Origin: Symsagittifera roscoffensis
Lineage: Eukaryota > Xenacoelomorpha > Acoela > Convolutidae
Assembly (NCBI RefSeq): GCF_963678635.1
Contig: NC_087068.1
Coordinates: 13,087,872 to 13,147,871 of the forward strand
Length of the DNA stretch: 60,000 bases
Direction: 5' to 3'
The stretch's first letter is position 1. Each line of letters begins with the position of its first letter. Shown one piece after another: positions 33,153-41,863 of this stretch. Below the pieces are notes generated by a model. It did no database searches. It saw only the letters and a program-made list of their open reading frames with translations, and was not told the DNA's origin. The translations under genes were made by a program, and so were the position numbers.

Positions 33153-33839
33153 CTAGAGCTTCCTTCCGGCTTCTAGCTCCACGTTGTATGATCTGAGGAT
33201 CGCTATCTTCCTCTGTGAAGCCTCGAGTTTTTGTTGCAACTTCACGATTTTCTTCTTTTTGATTTTTTTCTTGACTCGTAGTCTGCTCATTCCGTCCGTA
33301 AGTTCTTGAATGTCGTCTTGTTCTTCCTGTTTGTTTTTTACATGGTTCGGAAAGGCAGTTATTCCCTCAAACGGGATGGTGACTTGCGTGCCTCCTGCCT
33401 TGAGGATGTAGCCGTGTTCCAATCTCTTCTTTAATTTCCAGAAGTTGGTTTCGTTCTTTATAACCACTTCTTGCTGGGTTATGAAATCGATAGGGATCAT
33501 TGCGTTTTCCATTGTCGTTGAGTTGACGACTTCAATGAACGATGGCAGTTTCCATCTGCTATAATTTTGCTTTATTGAGTACTTTAAACTCGTTATATAT
33601 TTTGGATTTTCCGTACCCAATTTGGCTTCTCTGCACTTCTGCAGTTCCAATCTTTGAGTCAAACTGGGAAAATTGCCAGGGTTTTTATTTAACACGTCGT
33701 CCATTGACAAAGATTGTACTGCTACAGGTTTTCGTTGTTTCTTCTTGAGAGACAGCTTTCTTTTAAACTCCTCTGGTGCTGGGTCTGCATTCCTGCAGTT
33801 CCAGTTTAAAATTGGGTCATATTCCATTTTGCTAAGCAT
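33153..33839 (-). CDS. Unknown intact 228-aa protein
   Basis: It starts with ATG at 33839; an in-frame TTG lies just upstream and is not needed. The protein is rich in Lys, Glu and Gln. The middle part (about residues 100-165, with FIEVV..., IPIDFITQQEVVIKNETNFW and GTQVTIPFEGITAF) looks like a small beta-rich domain. The last 60 residues are a highly basic coiled coil (KKKIKKKKIVKLQQKLEASQ). No signal peptide, membrane segment or zinc motif. The base composition is less AT-rich than its surroundings. It lies between the two env-bearing elements on the same strand, so it may be a host single-exon gene, a retrocopy or an orphan element ORF. No family is recognised. Confidence 0.55.
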   Translation of the reverse strand: MLSKMEYDPILNWNCRNADPAPEEFKRKLSLKKKQRKPVAVQSLSMDDVLNKNPGNFPSLTQRLELQKCREAKLGTENPKYITSLKYSIKQNYSRWKLPSFIEVVNSTTMENAMIPIDFITQQEVVIKNETNFWKLKKRLEHGYILKAGGTQVTIPFEGITAFPNHVKNKQEEQDDIQELTDGMSRLRVKKKIKKKKIVKLQQKLEASQRKIAILRSYNVELEAGRKL

Positions 33840-34402
33840 CAATATAAAATGACCAAATATTCAAAATCCCGATTTACATTCGGATATTCAGGCTAATTAT
33901 CAAATGTTTGAACAATGAAGGACAAAGTGTAAAATTGTATATATATATAAAAGGTGGAAAATATAATCTTGTGGTTTCACACAAACTCACCACGGAAAAA
34001 AAATGAAGCAAAACGATCATGGTGTTTATTAACCACAGGTATAAAGCACTTTACAACACTGAGTTAAGCTCAGATATGAAACTTAAAGCAAAAATGCAAA
34101 TATAGTTAAAGCAAAAAATGGAAATTTGGGCATTAATTAACCCCTAATCTTTAATAAATGTCCACCTGGGGTCATCCACAGGCTTACCATGGGGTCCCTT
34201 TTTATAGGTAAAAGGGACTAGAAAAAACCGGGGGGGGGGGGGGGGGGTAAATAGTATATAATATAGCATGCTTAAAGGATATTTTGTGTTTACTGTTGTT
34301 TATAAAGATATATAAATTGTGAGCGAATTACTGAAGGGTTGAGGCCTTACCAAATGTAGGAGTGTAGAGGAATTGTATAAGGACATCATATAGTGTGGAG
34401 AA
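33840..34402. other. Noncoding stretch between the 228-aa ORF and the RING array
   Basis: Contains a TATATATATAAAAGG sequence near 33939 and the G18 run. The 3' LTR of element 3 should lie in or near here, but I could not recognise one. Confidence 0.4.
34230..34247. repeat. G18 homopolymer
   Basis: Eighteen consecutive G on the + strand, flanked by AAAAAACC and TAAATAG. Confidence 0.95.
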
Positions 34403-34915
34403 TTAATTCCAGGTGTCGGAAAAATCACAAGGGATGTGGCATAAGGGACAAAATTTTGCAGTATTAGGGAGGCATCTTGTACAAATAGTGATACCTTGAT
34501 GGCAATCAGTAAGATGTTGATAGCTTGCCATACTTTGGGTCTGGGTACTTCCCCAATTTGCGCTTTTAACCATACTATCGCATGAACAACAAGGGGAATA
34601 ATATGAAAGTGATTGGGTATAATTTGGGACTTGGCAAATGAGGCATAAAATCTGTCCATATTTAGAAAAATGGGCTACAATTTGCTCATGACAGTCTATA
34701 CAGATAAAGTGTGGTGGATGATGTGGCTCGTTATTATGTTGTTTCTTGGATTTGGGTTTTGGTAAGTAGCAAATCGGGCATTCAAGAGTGGGTTGTTTAA
34801 TGGTTTTTCGAAAGTACTGTAAAATGGGTTGAGAAACATAAAGAAAACTTTGGAAATAAAAATAACAAGCTTGAAAAATTTTACATATAAAAGCTGGTAA
34901 AGTTATCTGAATCAT
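34403..34915 (-). CDS. RING-like zinc protein c, 170 aa
   Basis: It starts with ATG at 34915. Residues 1-40 are hydrophobic/aromatic (MIQITLPAFICKIFQACYFY) and may be a membrane anchor. Two zinc clusters follow: CPIC...PHFICIDC...CLIC, then CCSC...DCHQ...ICTRC...CPLC. The H-x2-C-x2-C and paired CxxC layout is that of RING-type domains, which in known families often act as ubiquitin ligases; that role is only inferred. It is paralogous to the ORF at 35498-35854, for example in ITICTRCLPNTAKFCPLC against ITVCNNCIEKCKNICPFC. It is the last ORF of the array. Confidence 0.65.
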   Translation of the reverse strand: MIQITLPAFICKIFQACYFYFQSFLYVSQPILQYFRKTIKQPTLECPICYLPKPKSKKQHNNEPHHPPHFICIDCHEQIVAHFSKYGQILCLICQVPNYTQSLSYYSPCCSCDSMVKSANWGSTQTQSMASYQHLTDCHQGITICTRCLPNTAKFCPLCHIPCDFSDTWN

Positions 34916-35043
34916 TTTTAAAGAAGGAAAGATTATAGAATTGGTCGATTGGAGGTTTGGAAATTGATATCGATAACATTTTCGTCATTGTTGAACGCAT
35001 TCATGATAATATTTAAAAATCTACTGCTGATTTTGACAGTAAA

Positions 35044-35199
35044 TTATTCTTCATTGTGGAAGCCAGGACTATAACGTTTGCAAAAAATATCCAACTGCTG
35101 TTGATCGGGATGAATATAAATATGATTTGTGCGCTCTTGGTAACCGTCAACTTGGACGAGGAGATTATAATCAAGGACAAAATCAATGTCCATTACCAT
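35044..35199 (-). CDS. Possible eighth small paralog, 51 aa
   Basis: Hand translation from ATG at 35199 gives an acidic 51-aa peptide containing DYNLLVQVDGYQ and NHIYIHPDQQQLDIFCKRY. The second half resembles member 7 of the array (IIIKPSNKYWHLMLCL), so it may be a truncated member between RING b and RING c. A further 24-codon frame starts at 35004. Low confidence. Confidence 0.35.
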   Translation of the reverse strand: MVMDIDFVLDYNLLVQVDGYQERTNHIYIHPDQQQLDIFCKRYSPGFHNEE

Positions 35200-35244
35200 G
35201 CAGACTATTTTGCAACTTCCTAAACAAACAGCATAATTGTTTAT

Positions 35245-35514
35245 TCAATTTCTATTGCCTTTACAGGTCAGACATTTGTTAATTTGTTCAAAATTTAGTA
35301 CGTGAACATCCTGGCGGCATATTGGGCATAAGAATTTGTCAAAAATTAAGTTAGTTTTGGATTTAAGAGTCATGTAGTATTCATTACAATAAAATGAAAG
35401 GGTTGTGGATACTTTCTTTTGTGAAGTTTTCCTAATTGAAGGGTTGTTTTCAATTCTAGACAAACAGGGCATTCGTTTGCCATTGTATAAAAAGAAGTTA
35501 TGCCCAAAACTCAT
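35245..35514 (-). pseudogene. RING-like zinc protein b, partial or degraded
   Basis: An ATG at 35514 lies inside the end of RING a (17-nt overlap). The C-terminal half has FLCPICRQDVHVLNFEQINK and CLTC, which align with IPCPICRQIIHVIIMTEYDVCKIC of RING a. The first CxxC pair is damaged (MPCLSR) and the second zinc cluster of RING a has no counterpart, so this copy is truncated or frameshifted. Confidence 0.5.
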
Positions 35515-35854
35515 CTGAAAAACAGAAAGGGCAGATGTTTTTGCATTTCTCAATGCAGTTATTGCATACAGTAATATAAGGGCGCTTAACTATCATATGT
35601 TCAACCTTTCGTTTGTTTCTAGATAACACTAATTGGTTGCAGATTTTACAGACATCGTATTCTGTCATAATAATTACATGAATAATCTGCCTGCAAATGG
35701 GGCAAGGAATTTTAGCGAATGGTGTATTAGCTCTTAGCTTGAGTTTATTATAACAATTAACGCAAACTAAATGTGGTGGTTGTGGAGGTAAATTTTTATG
35801 TAATTTTTTCATTTGATCGCAAATTTTCAAACATATAGGACACTCAGTTGTCAT
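35498..35854 (-). CDS. Double RING-like zinc protein a, 118 aa
   Basis: The first ATG is at 35854, 9 nt after the stop of small paralog 7; an in-frame GTG lies two codons earlier. Zinc cluster 1 is C5-x2-C8, H28-x2-C31-x2-C34 and C51-x2-C54 (CPIC, PHLVCVNC, CPIC). Cluster 2 is C69-x2-C72, C97-x2-C100 and C108-x2-C111. The layout is RING-like with one ligand unclear in each cluster. It has two paralogs downstream. In known viruses small RING proteins commonly act as E3 ligases or transcription modulators; here the role is unknown. No break is visible. Confidence 0.65.
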   Translation of the reverse strand: MTTECPICLKICDQMKKLHKNLPPQPPHLVCVNCYNKLKLRANTPFAKIPCPICRQIIHVIIMTEYDVCKICNQLVLSRNKRKVEHMIVKRPYITVCNNCIEKCKNICPFCFSDEFWA

Positions 35855-35863
35855 TCTCACTGC

Positions 35864-36097
35864 TCATTCAATCTGGTCTAGATCGCAGGGAATGGGAAAT
35901 GTTAGGCTATTTGCAAGACATAGCATTAAATGCCAGTATTTATTGCTTGGTTTAATAATGATGCTGTGTAGTTCGCCATTATGAAGCGTTTCAAAATGAA
36001 TTATAAAAATGGGGATTATTTTGAAATTTTCTGCTAGAATGAAGGAGCGTTGGAACCCTTTAATTTGGACAAAGGCTCCTTCGTAAAAAATTATCAT
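35864..36097 (-). CDS. Small paralog 7 (77 aa)
   Basis: ATG at 36097, 6 nt after the stop of paralog 6. Layout: N-terminal M-hydrophobic strand (MIIFYEGAFVQIKGFQRSF), a middle strand (IIPIFIIHFETL), then IIIKPSNKYWHLMLCLANSL. This last block aligns with the matching block of paralogs 2 and 5. No Cys motif, signal or clear membrane helix. No family is recognised. Confidence 0.55.
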   Translation of the reverse strand: MIIFYEGAFVQIKGFQRSFILAENFKIIPIFIIHFETLHNGELHSIIIKPSNKYWHLMLCLANSLTFPIPCDLDQIE

Positions 36098-36103
36098 TCT
36101 AGT

Positions 36104-36337
36104 CTAAGGTACAATGTTCACATTCAATATTGGTAGGACAAGACTCTGGGTGATCAGATACAAAAAGAAAGAATGGCCAATATCGGGAAGTGGGGTAAAT
36201 ACTAAGTTCCTCAAAAAAATTTCTGTTTCGATGTATCGAACATTAACTGTCATGTAAACTTGTAAATGTGGTTGTAATTCAAATGTTTTCTTTATATGAA
36301 TAACTGAAACTGGTTGGTCGTTGATATTAAACATCAT
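36104..36337 (-). CDS. Small paralog 6 (77 aa)
   Basis: ATG at 36337, 6 nt after the stop of paralog 5. It has the same layout: MMFNINDQPVSVIHIKKTF, then LQVYMTVNVRYIETE, then a hydrophobic end (FFLYLITQSLVLPIL). It is more diverged than paralogs 1-3, and the relation rests on order of segments and equal length. Confidence 0.5.
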   Translation of the reverse strand: MMFNINDQPVSVIHIKKTFELQPHLQVYMTVNVRYIETEIFLRNLVFTPLPDIGHSFFLYLITQSLVLPILNVNIVP

Positions 36338-36343
36338 TTTTTT

Positions 36344-36582
36344 CTAATTAGAGAAAATATGTGGATTTAGAAAAAATTCTTCATTTGTGTCAAAAGCAAA
36401 AAAATGACTTAGTTCAAGGAAATTAGGGTGATTTCCTGGAACTGTTATTGTAGTTGCTATACTGGAATTAACCTTACTCATATGTAAAAGATAAAAGTTT
36501 CAGAGTTTTTTTCTACTCCAATGAGTGAGTAACGTAGGTTTGGTAACCGGATAAATAGATTACGAGAGGTTAGTGAGATCAT
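36344..36582 (-). pseudogene. Small paralog 5, frameshifted
   Basis: Its ATG (36580-36582) overlaps the stop of paralog 4 as ATGA. The first frame reads MISLTSRNLFIRLPNL... and stops after 34 codons. The second half is open in another frame, with TITVPGNHPNFLELSHFFAF matching the IIIKPSNKYWHLMLCL block of paralog 7, ending at TAG 36344-36346. One frameshift separates the halves. Confidence 0.5.
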
Positions 36583-36818
36583 TTGAATGGAAATCGCTTA
36601 TGTCTTTCGGCAGATGACTTAAGCATGTATTCGACAAAATTAGAAAAAAAAAAGTTCCAATATGGCGATTTGTGGAAGACTTCAATTGTTCCGTCTTCCC
36701 AAGTATTACAATAATCGAAATATAGGATAAGTTTTGGAAAATATGAACCGTTACAAGCGTCGAAGAATTTTTCTATTTGGTAAAGGAGTACGTGACGATT
36801 GTTGTGTTTAAATAACAT
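36579..36818 (-). CDS. Small paralog 4 (79 aa)
   Basis: I chose the ATG at 36818 because MLFKHNNRHVLLYQIEKFF then lines up with the starts of paralogs 1-3. A longer frame from GTG at 36845 overlaps the paralog 3 stop. The middle strand is KLILYFDYCNTWEDG and the third block IEVFHKSPYWNFFFSNFVEY. The stop overlaps the paralog 5 ATG. Confidence 0.55.
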   Translation of the reverse strand: MLFKHNNRHVLLYQIEKFFDACNGSYFPKLILYFDYCNTWEDGTIEVFHKSPYWNFFFSNFVEYMLKSSAERHKRFPFK

Positions 36819-36841
36819 GAGTTTATGTTCAATTATTTTGC

Positions 36842-37114
36842 TCACAAAAAAACAATATCTTCACAAGCAGTTTCGAATATGGCTGAGTTTTTATACTTTA
36901 AGATATGAAGAATATCTTTGTATCTAGGATTGGTTTGCTTTACAATAAAATCGTAATTTTGATTATGGTGAAAGTCGTTGATAATTAAGTGTAAATTGTT
37001 ATCAATTGCTACGGATGGTAAAATTGCTGTTGTGACTCGGGAATAAAATTTCTTTGGGAAATGAGGACAAGATATGATTAAGCAGAAATTTTGATTTAGT
37101 GTGTCAAGGAGCAT
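36842..37114 (-). CDS. Small paralog 3 (90 aa)
   Basis: ATG at 37114. The start MLLDTLNQNFCLIISCPHF, the middle NNLHLIINDFH and the third block VKQTNPRYKDILHILKYKNS align with paralogs 1 and 2, and the end (AIFETACEDIVFL) matches their GIHFCV/GVHFCV ends in position. No known domain. Confidence 0.6.
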   Translation of the reverse strand: MLLDTLNQNFCLIISCPHFPKKFYSRVTTAILPSVAIDNNLHLIINDFHHNQNYDFIVKQTNPRYKDILHILKYKNSAIFETACEDIVFL

Positions 37115-37179
37115 TTATTTTTCTCCAAATTTTATATTTGGAAAGTATCCATTCAATTTTGATGTTTCTGGTTTGATAC

Positions 37180-37455
37180 TTATACACAGAAGTGAATTCC
37201 TTTGAAATCAGTAATGACGACTGCTGAGCTATTTCCTTCAAGTAAAGAACAAATATAATCATATTTTTTGTTTGAAGAGTCAATTTCAATTTCTTTAACA
37301 GTTGCCTCAGGATAAGTTATTATCATAAGGTGAATACAATCATTTGGTTTGGTTTTTGGTAATCTTGCTGATGCTATTAATGCCGGTAGTTTGTTTGCAT
37401 AACCTGGAAGTTGAATTAATAAACGAATGTCTCGATCCAAAATTCCTACCAACAT
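37180..37455 (-). CDS. Small paralog 2 (91 aa)
   Basis: ATG at 37455. Segments: MLVGILDRDIRLLIQLPGY, CIHLMIITYPEATVKEIEI, SSNKKYDYICSLLEGNSS and GIHFCV. It is closest to paralog 1. The predicted content is beta strand, beta strand, helix, strand. No signal peptide, membrane helix or metal site. Confidence 0.62.
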   Translation of the reverse strand: MLVGILDRDIRLLIQLPGYANKLPALIASARLPKTKPNDCIHLMIITYPEATVKEIEIDSSNKKYDYICSLLEGNSSAVVITDFKGIHFCV

Positions 37456-37497
37456 TTAAATGTTTGTGTTCAAGTAAATTCATTGTATCGTGGTATT

Positions 37498-37773
37498 TCA
37501 CACACAAAAATGAACTCCTTCTGAAGTAATTTTTATGATAGCAGATTCGTTACTTTGAAGAAACGAACAGATATAATTATATTTGGGATTCGATGATTCA
37601 AGGACAGCTTCATGAATTACTTTTCCTGGATAAACAATTAGCATGAGGCGTATAAAATTATTGGTTCCTAATTGAGGTAAGTCAACAGCTGCTATTCATG
37701 TAAACAGTTTATTTGTAAGTGTGGGAAATTGAATCAGTAAAAGAACTTGTCTGTCTAAAATATCGACTAGCAT
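37498..37773 (-). pseudogene. Small paralog 1 (about 91 codons, one in-frame stop)
   Basis: From ATG at 37773 the frame reads MLVDILDRQVLLLIQFP, with one in-frame TGA near codon 26, then FIRLMLIVYPGKV, SSNPKYNYICSFLQSNES and GVHFCV to a TGA at 37498-37500. It is clearly the sister of paralog 2 across its whole length. It starts 58 nt after the end of the env remnant. Confidence 0.6.
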
Positions 37774-37830
37774 TTAGTCTCTGGGGATGCACAGTTTTCT
37801 TGAGGGCATTCTGAAATAGAAAACTGTTGC

Positions 37831-38911
37831 TTAGATTGGTGTTATAGTGTTGTTGTTGGTGGTTGGATGAGGGATTGTTGTGCTAGAGATCGTTCCTATT
37901 ACATTGGTCGGTACTGAATGTTCATTTTGGTTATTTAGGTCTGGGTATAAACCAGGTTCGTTTCGCGAATCTGGTGACATTAAGGGTATTGCAGGCTCAT
38001 TTTGCTCTACCATAGGCATTGAAGCAGTGCTTTCTTGGTAAACATTTTGATTATGATTTTGTTGTCGTATTTGTTTTTGTCTTGAGTTTCGCGAATCTGA
38101 TGATTCAAGAGTGGAGTTTTCGTTTGAGAAAATGGAAGTAAAAACTGATAGAACGAAAATGTTATACGTTGCACCTAATATTATCTACCAGAAGCTCATA
38201 GTACGATTTGTTAACTTATTAATTTCCAAAGCTTTAATAATTGTTACTATTATTTCTAGCAGGAATTTGAGAAAAAGAAAAAAGGCAAAATAAATTCCAA
38301 TTTTCTCTAAGAAAAAAGCAACAAAACCGTGTGTTGCGATGAAACTATTCATGAAAATACAGGTGAGAGCTGAGAATCTAGATAAATTTTCTGGTTTAAA
38401 CCCATTGCAGCGGTTAAAGAATTAAATCGGAATTTGCATAATCCATGTGTCCATTTTGGAGAACAGTTCTTGTAATTTTTTTGAGAATAGATGTTGATGC
38501 TGTGTTATGAATAATGTTATCCCAAAAAGCTCTTAATTGTTTTGGGGTATACATGCCTGCGCGTCGCGAATCGTATACGGGAAATTCCGTAAAATGGCCT
38601 ATATCTTGTGGAGCGAACATTAAAGGATTCTTGAAAGGTATTGGAGCCGGCATTAATTGGTACCAAGATAATTTATCATCTAAATCAAGTTGAAAGGCAT
38701 TTTTGTAGCCAACAACGCAATGTATTTCGTTGGTAAAAGGAAAAGTTTGGCGGGTAATAGGGTCGACAAACATTGTTCGCCCATTGTAAAAGATCGGTTT
38801 TCGATCAAAGCTTTTTTCGAGAACTTTAAGAGGTGAAAGTTTTTTAGGGCAGTGATACAGCCAGCCAACTGCGCCATCGGTGTCCAACTGCTCCATCGGT
38901 TCTGGGAGCAT
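37831..38911 (-). pseudogene. Env C-terminal remnant of element 3
   Basis: Frame 38414-38911 is homologous to the middle/C-terminal part of the element 2 env-like protein: the same W-x-Y-x-C...SPL, P-I-F-Y and F-V-D-P-x-T-R-x-T-F order. After a frameshift near 38410 the sequence encodes a hydrophobic membrane segment, then an in-frame TAG. The same frame then gives a second hydrophobic stretch and a polar cytoplasmic-type tail ending at 37831. The N-terminal two thirds of the ectodomain are absent. The 5' edge lies 23 nt from the end of the integrase fragment. Confidence 0.75.
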
Positions 38912-38933
38912 GTGTTATTCCTAGTTCATGAAG

Positions 38934-39428
38934 CTAACTAGTAAAATCTTTGTTCATGAAAGCTGTTCCTTTATCATAAACTAGTTTTTGTGGAATACCA
39001 AATGTGAGAATAAATTTTTCTAAAGTTTTTATTGTTTCAAATGCGGTAGTGTTAGCTACTGGATATACTTGGAGGAATCGAAAAAATGAATCTGCCACAA
39101 CTAAACAGTGTTTCTTTCCGTTTGATGTAGGATTAATTGGTCCCTTATGATTTACGTGTACAGTATGAAACGGGAAAGGTATTGTATCCGTCCATTGTTC
39201 TAACGGTGCTTGGTTAAGATCGTGACGTTTGTGTTTATTTTTTTGACAGTCAAGACATCCTGCTATTAACTGGGTTATCCATTTATACATGCCTGGCCAA
39301 AAGAAAAATTGTTTTATATTCGCAATGGTTTTGTCTTTTCCTACATGACCTGCTAATTGATCTGTATGGGCCAATTCAAATGTTTTTATAAAAAGTGACA
39401 AAGGTACACAAATTTTAATTTCTTTCAC
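38934..39428 (-). pseudogene. Integrase fragment of element 3
   Basis: The zinc domain has H-T-D-Q-L-A-G-H and C-L-D-C spacing as in retroviral integrases. In the core the first catalytic position reads VHVNHKGP, with Asn where Asp is expected. The second Asp is in VYDKGTAF. The frame stops soon after, before the catalytic Glu, and env sequence follows. The linker frame upstream is in phase with it through one TGA near 39474. Confidence 0.78.
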
Positions 39429-39473
39429 TTCGGGATTATCTGATGTTTGTTCGATGCAAAGAATATTTCCTAA

Positions 39474-40530
39474 TCATAATAATGTTTGAAATTTGTTTAG
39501 ATATGAAGATAAAGCTTTCGATTGTCTATATTGTATATTTTTTGAGTCTTTGTTTTTGTTTCTCACTAATTCTTTTACAATTTTTATGACTGCATCGGTG
39601 TCTTGTTCTCTGGCAATAAGTTCCGTGTTTAGATCTATATTATTTCCTAGGTTGTTGAAACCAGTGAAAGTCTGAGTAAGGTTATCCTTGTTTGTAAGTG
39701 TTTCGTTAGGCAGTTTGGTTGCAATTTTTTTGTTTTCTAGTTTATTGGTTAATTGTTCACATAGTGCAATTTCATCGTTTAGCAAACATTCTTGAATGAT
39801 TTCATCTTGTTCATCAATCTTTTCGAAGTGTAGGAGGTCGGACTGGTCTTCAATATCGTAATTTGACATATAATCACCAAATTGGGTTGGGTTAGTGTTT
39901 AATTCGAAGGACAATTCGGAGTAGTTATGATCTGATTTTTCGTCATTTGCATTATTATTTGGTATTTTGTTTTGAATCATTCTAACTTGGTTGATAGCTG
40001 AACCTTGTATAAAGCAAGAACTTATATCAGTTAGTGAGCAAATTTGTTCTTTTTTTGTTTCCTTGGGTATTTTGATTAATTTGTCGTTGTTTATTTTGAA
40101 TCTAGTTACACCGTTCTTATTTTGCTTAATGACAGGAAAAGAAATCGTCGCTGGGTCTTTTTTCGGTATCATGTACTATGAAGTAATTTTCTTTGTAGCC
40201 ATTTTCGTAGTAGAATAAAATGTCTTTGGGAATTTTCTTATGTTTTAATTGGTGTTTGTCTAAATCTTTAGTTGTTACATTTCTGCTTAAAATATCCGGG
40301 AATGCTAGGTTTTTTCCTTCGGTCCAAATAATTTTCAAATTTTGGAATTGTGATATAACCAATTGGTATCTAAAATATCTATGAGAAAGTTTACCTCTTC
40401 TTCCCCAAAGGTAAATCAAAGCTTCGTGATCAGTATAGAGATATATTGGATGTGGTGAACCTAATAATTCGTGTTCGTATGTTTGTAGAGCTGATACAAA
40501 ACCGCAAAGCTCTCTAGCTGTTGTTGACAT
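39474..40530 (-). pseudogene. RNase H C-terminal part and RNase H-integrase linker of element 3
   Basis: Frame 40126-40530 has STTARELCGFVSAL with the catalytic Glu, LYTDHEALIYLWG with an Asp, and IWTEGKNLAFPDILSRN, all RNase H landmarks matching element 2 (TDHKPIIFL, GKNLALPDTLSRN). Frame 39474-40172 is an acidic linker ending with DTDAVIKIVKELVRN, a usual pre-integrase segment. The region 40530-40674, holding the first RNase H Asp, is out of frame. Confidence 0.75.
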
Positions 40531-40673
40531 TTTTTGTTCTTCTTTGTTATATACTCTTGAATTAAAGGATATTATACGTTTTCATTCTGGGAATTCTTGT
40601 ACCAATACTGAACCTATTCCTACTGATGATGAGTCTACGTGTACATGGAAAGGATATCTTGTGTCTGGTTTTG

Positions 40674-41819
40674 CTAAAATTGTATCTGCGCTAATTCTTT
40701 CTTTTTTTTCGTTAAACAGTTTTTTTTCATGATCTTGTGTCCATTTAAAACTGTATCATTCCGTATCAAATCATAGAAAGGTTTTGAGTCTACATGTAAA
40801 TTCTTTATATACATACTATAAAATCCGAAACAACCTAACACTCTCATTACATCTCTTTTGATCTCTGGCAATTTCAATGCTTTGAGATCATCTACCTTTT
40901 TCTTGACTGGTTGTATGCCATTTTTACTTATTACATGTCCTAAAAACTGTACTCTTCTCAAAAAAATTTTGTTTTTTCTGGTTGAGCTTTTAGTCCTGAT
41001 TTTCTTAATAAGTCATGGTATGTAGCAATGATGTCGAACATTTCTTCTACAGTTTGTGCTTGCATTATTGTATCGTCTATATAGGTTACTGCTTGATTTC
41101 TTTTTATTAAGGGTGCAAAATGTATTGTCATTAATCTACTGAAGAAATTTTGTAGACCACATAATCCGTAAAAACCTCGTTTAAAAATATATTGTTTTGA
41201 TCCAATTACAAAGCTTATTATTTGTTGTGTTTCTTTTGTTAACGGTACTTGATTGTATGCTGAGCATAAATCACTCCTGGTGACGAAATTTCCTTTTAGC
41301 TTAGTGATGAGCGATCCTATTGGTTCTAATGGCCATGAATAACGACTTAAGTCAGTTATTGAGTTCAGGTATCTCGCATCGATAACGAGCTTGACTATGT
41401 TCCCTTCTGGAAGTATTAATATTGGGTTTATAAATTCTGATCCCATTTCGGTATTACTTCCCATTTCTCTAATTATTCCTGATTTACATAGTTGGTCCAG
41501 TAAGTCATTCAGTTTTTCTTGGTAATGCAATGAAACTCTTGATAGTCTTTGTTTAGTCAATACATGGTAAAAACTTTACGTGGAATTTTTGCTTTATTAG
41601 TCCTACGTCGTATTTATGTTGTGAATATACGTCTTTATTTTGTAACAGCATATTCATTAGGTCTTGTAATTGATTTTGGTCTATATCAGAGTGAGTAAAG
41701 TCAATTTTTTCTAGAAACTCTTGTTTTGTTTTGTCAATTTTTTTTTGGATTTCATGAATTTGTATATTTGTAAAATATGTTTGAGAGTTTAGTTCAGATT
41801 TGGGTTTCAGGTCCTTCAA
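40674..41819 (-). pseudogene. Reverse transcriptase of element 3, frameshifted
   Basis: Frame 40958-41560 has FINPILILPEGNIVKLVIDARYLNS, SDLCSAYNQ with the first Asp, GFYGLCGLQNFFSRLM, and the box YIDDTIMQAQ with both Asp retained. The thumb continues in frame 40674-40961 (RVQFLGHVISKNGIQP). The upstream frame 41553-41819 covers the RT N terminus (THSDIDQNQLQDL). It is the same lineage as element 2 RT. Confidence 0.85.
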
Positions 41820-41863
41820 TTCCTTGCTGAAATCTGTTTTTAGTTCGTATTTATGAGTATAAT

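Noticed and set aside
34230-34247. G18 run considered as a polypurine tract of element 3
   Set aside because: It is purine-rich on the + strand, whereas element 3 is on the - strand, and no LTR start follows it.
36842-36845. GTGA overlap between paralog 3 and a GTG start of paralog 4
   Set aside because: The GTG is unlikely as a eukaryotic start; the ATG at 36818 aligns better with the other paralogs, so this overlap is not used as evidence.
34403-37773. Interpretation of the array as an integrated DNA virus fragment independent of element 3
   Set aside because: No viral polymerase, capsid or ATPase gene is seen, and the array directly follows the env tail on the same strand; kept only as a less likely alternative.
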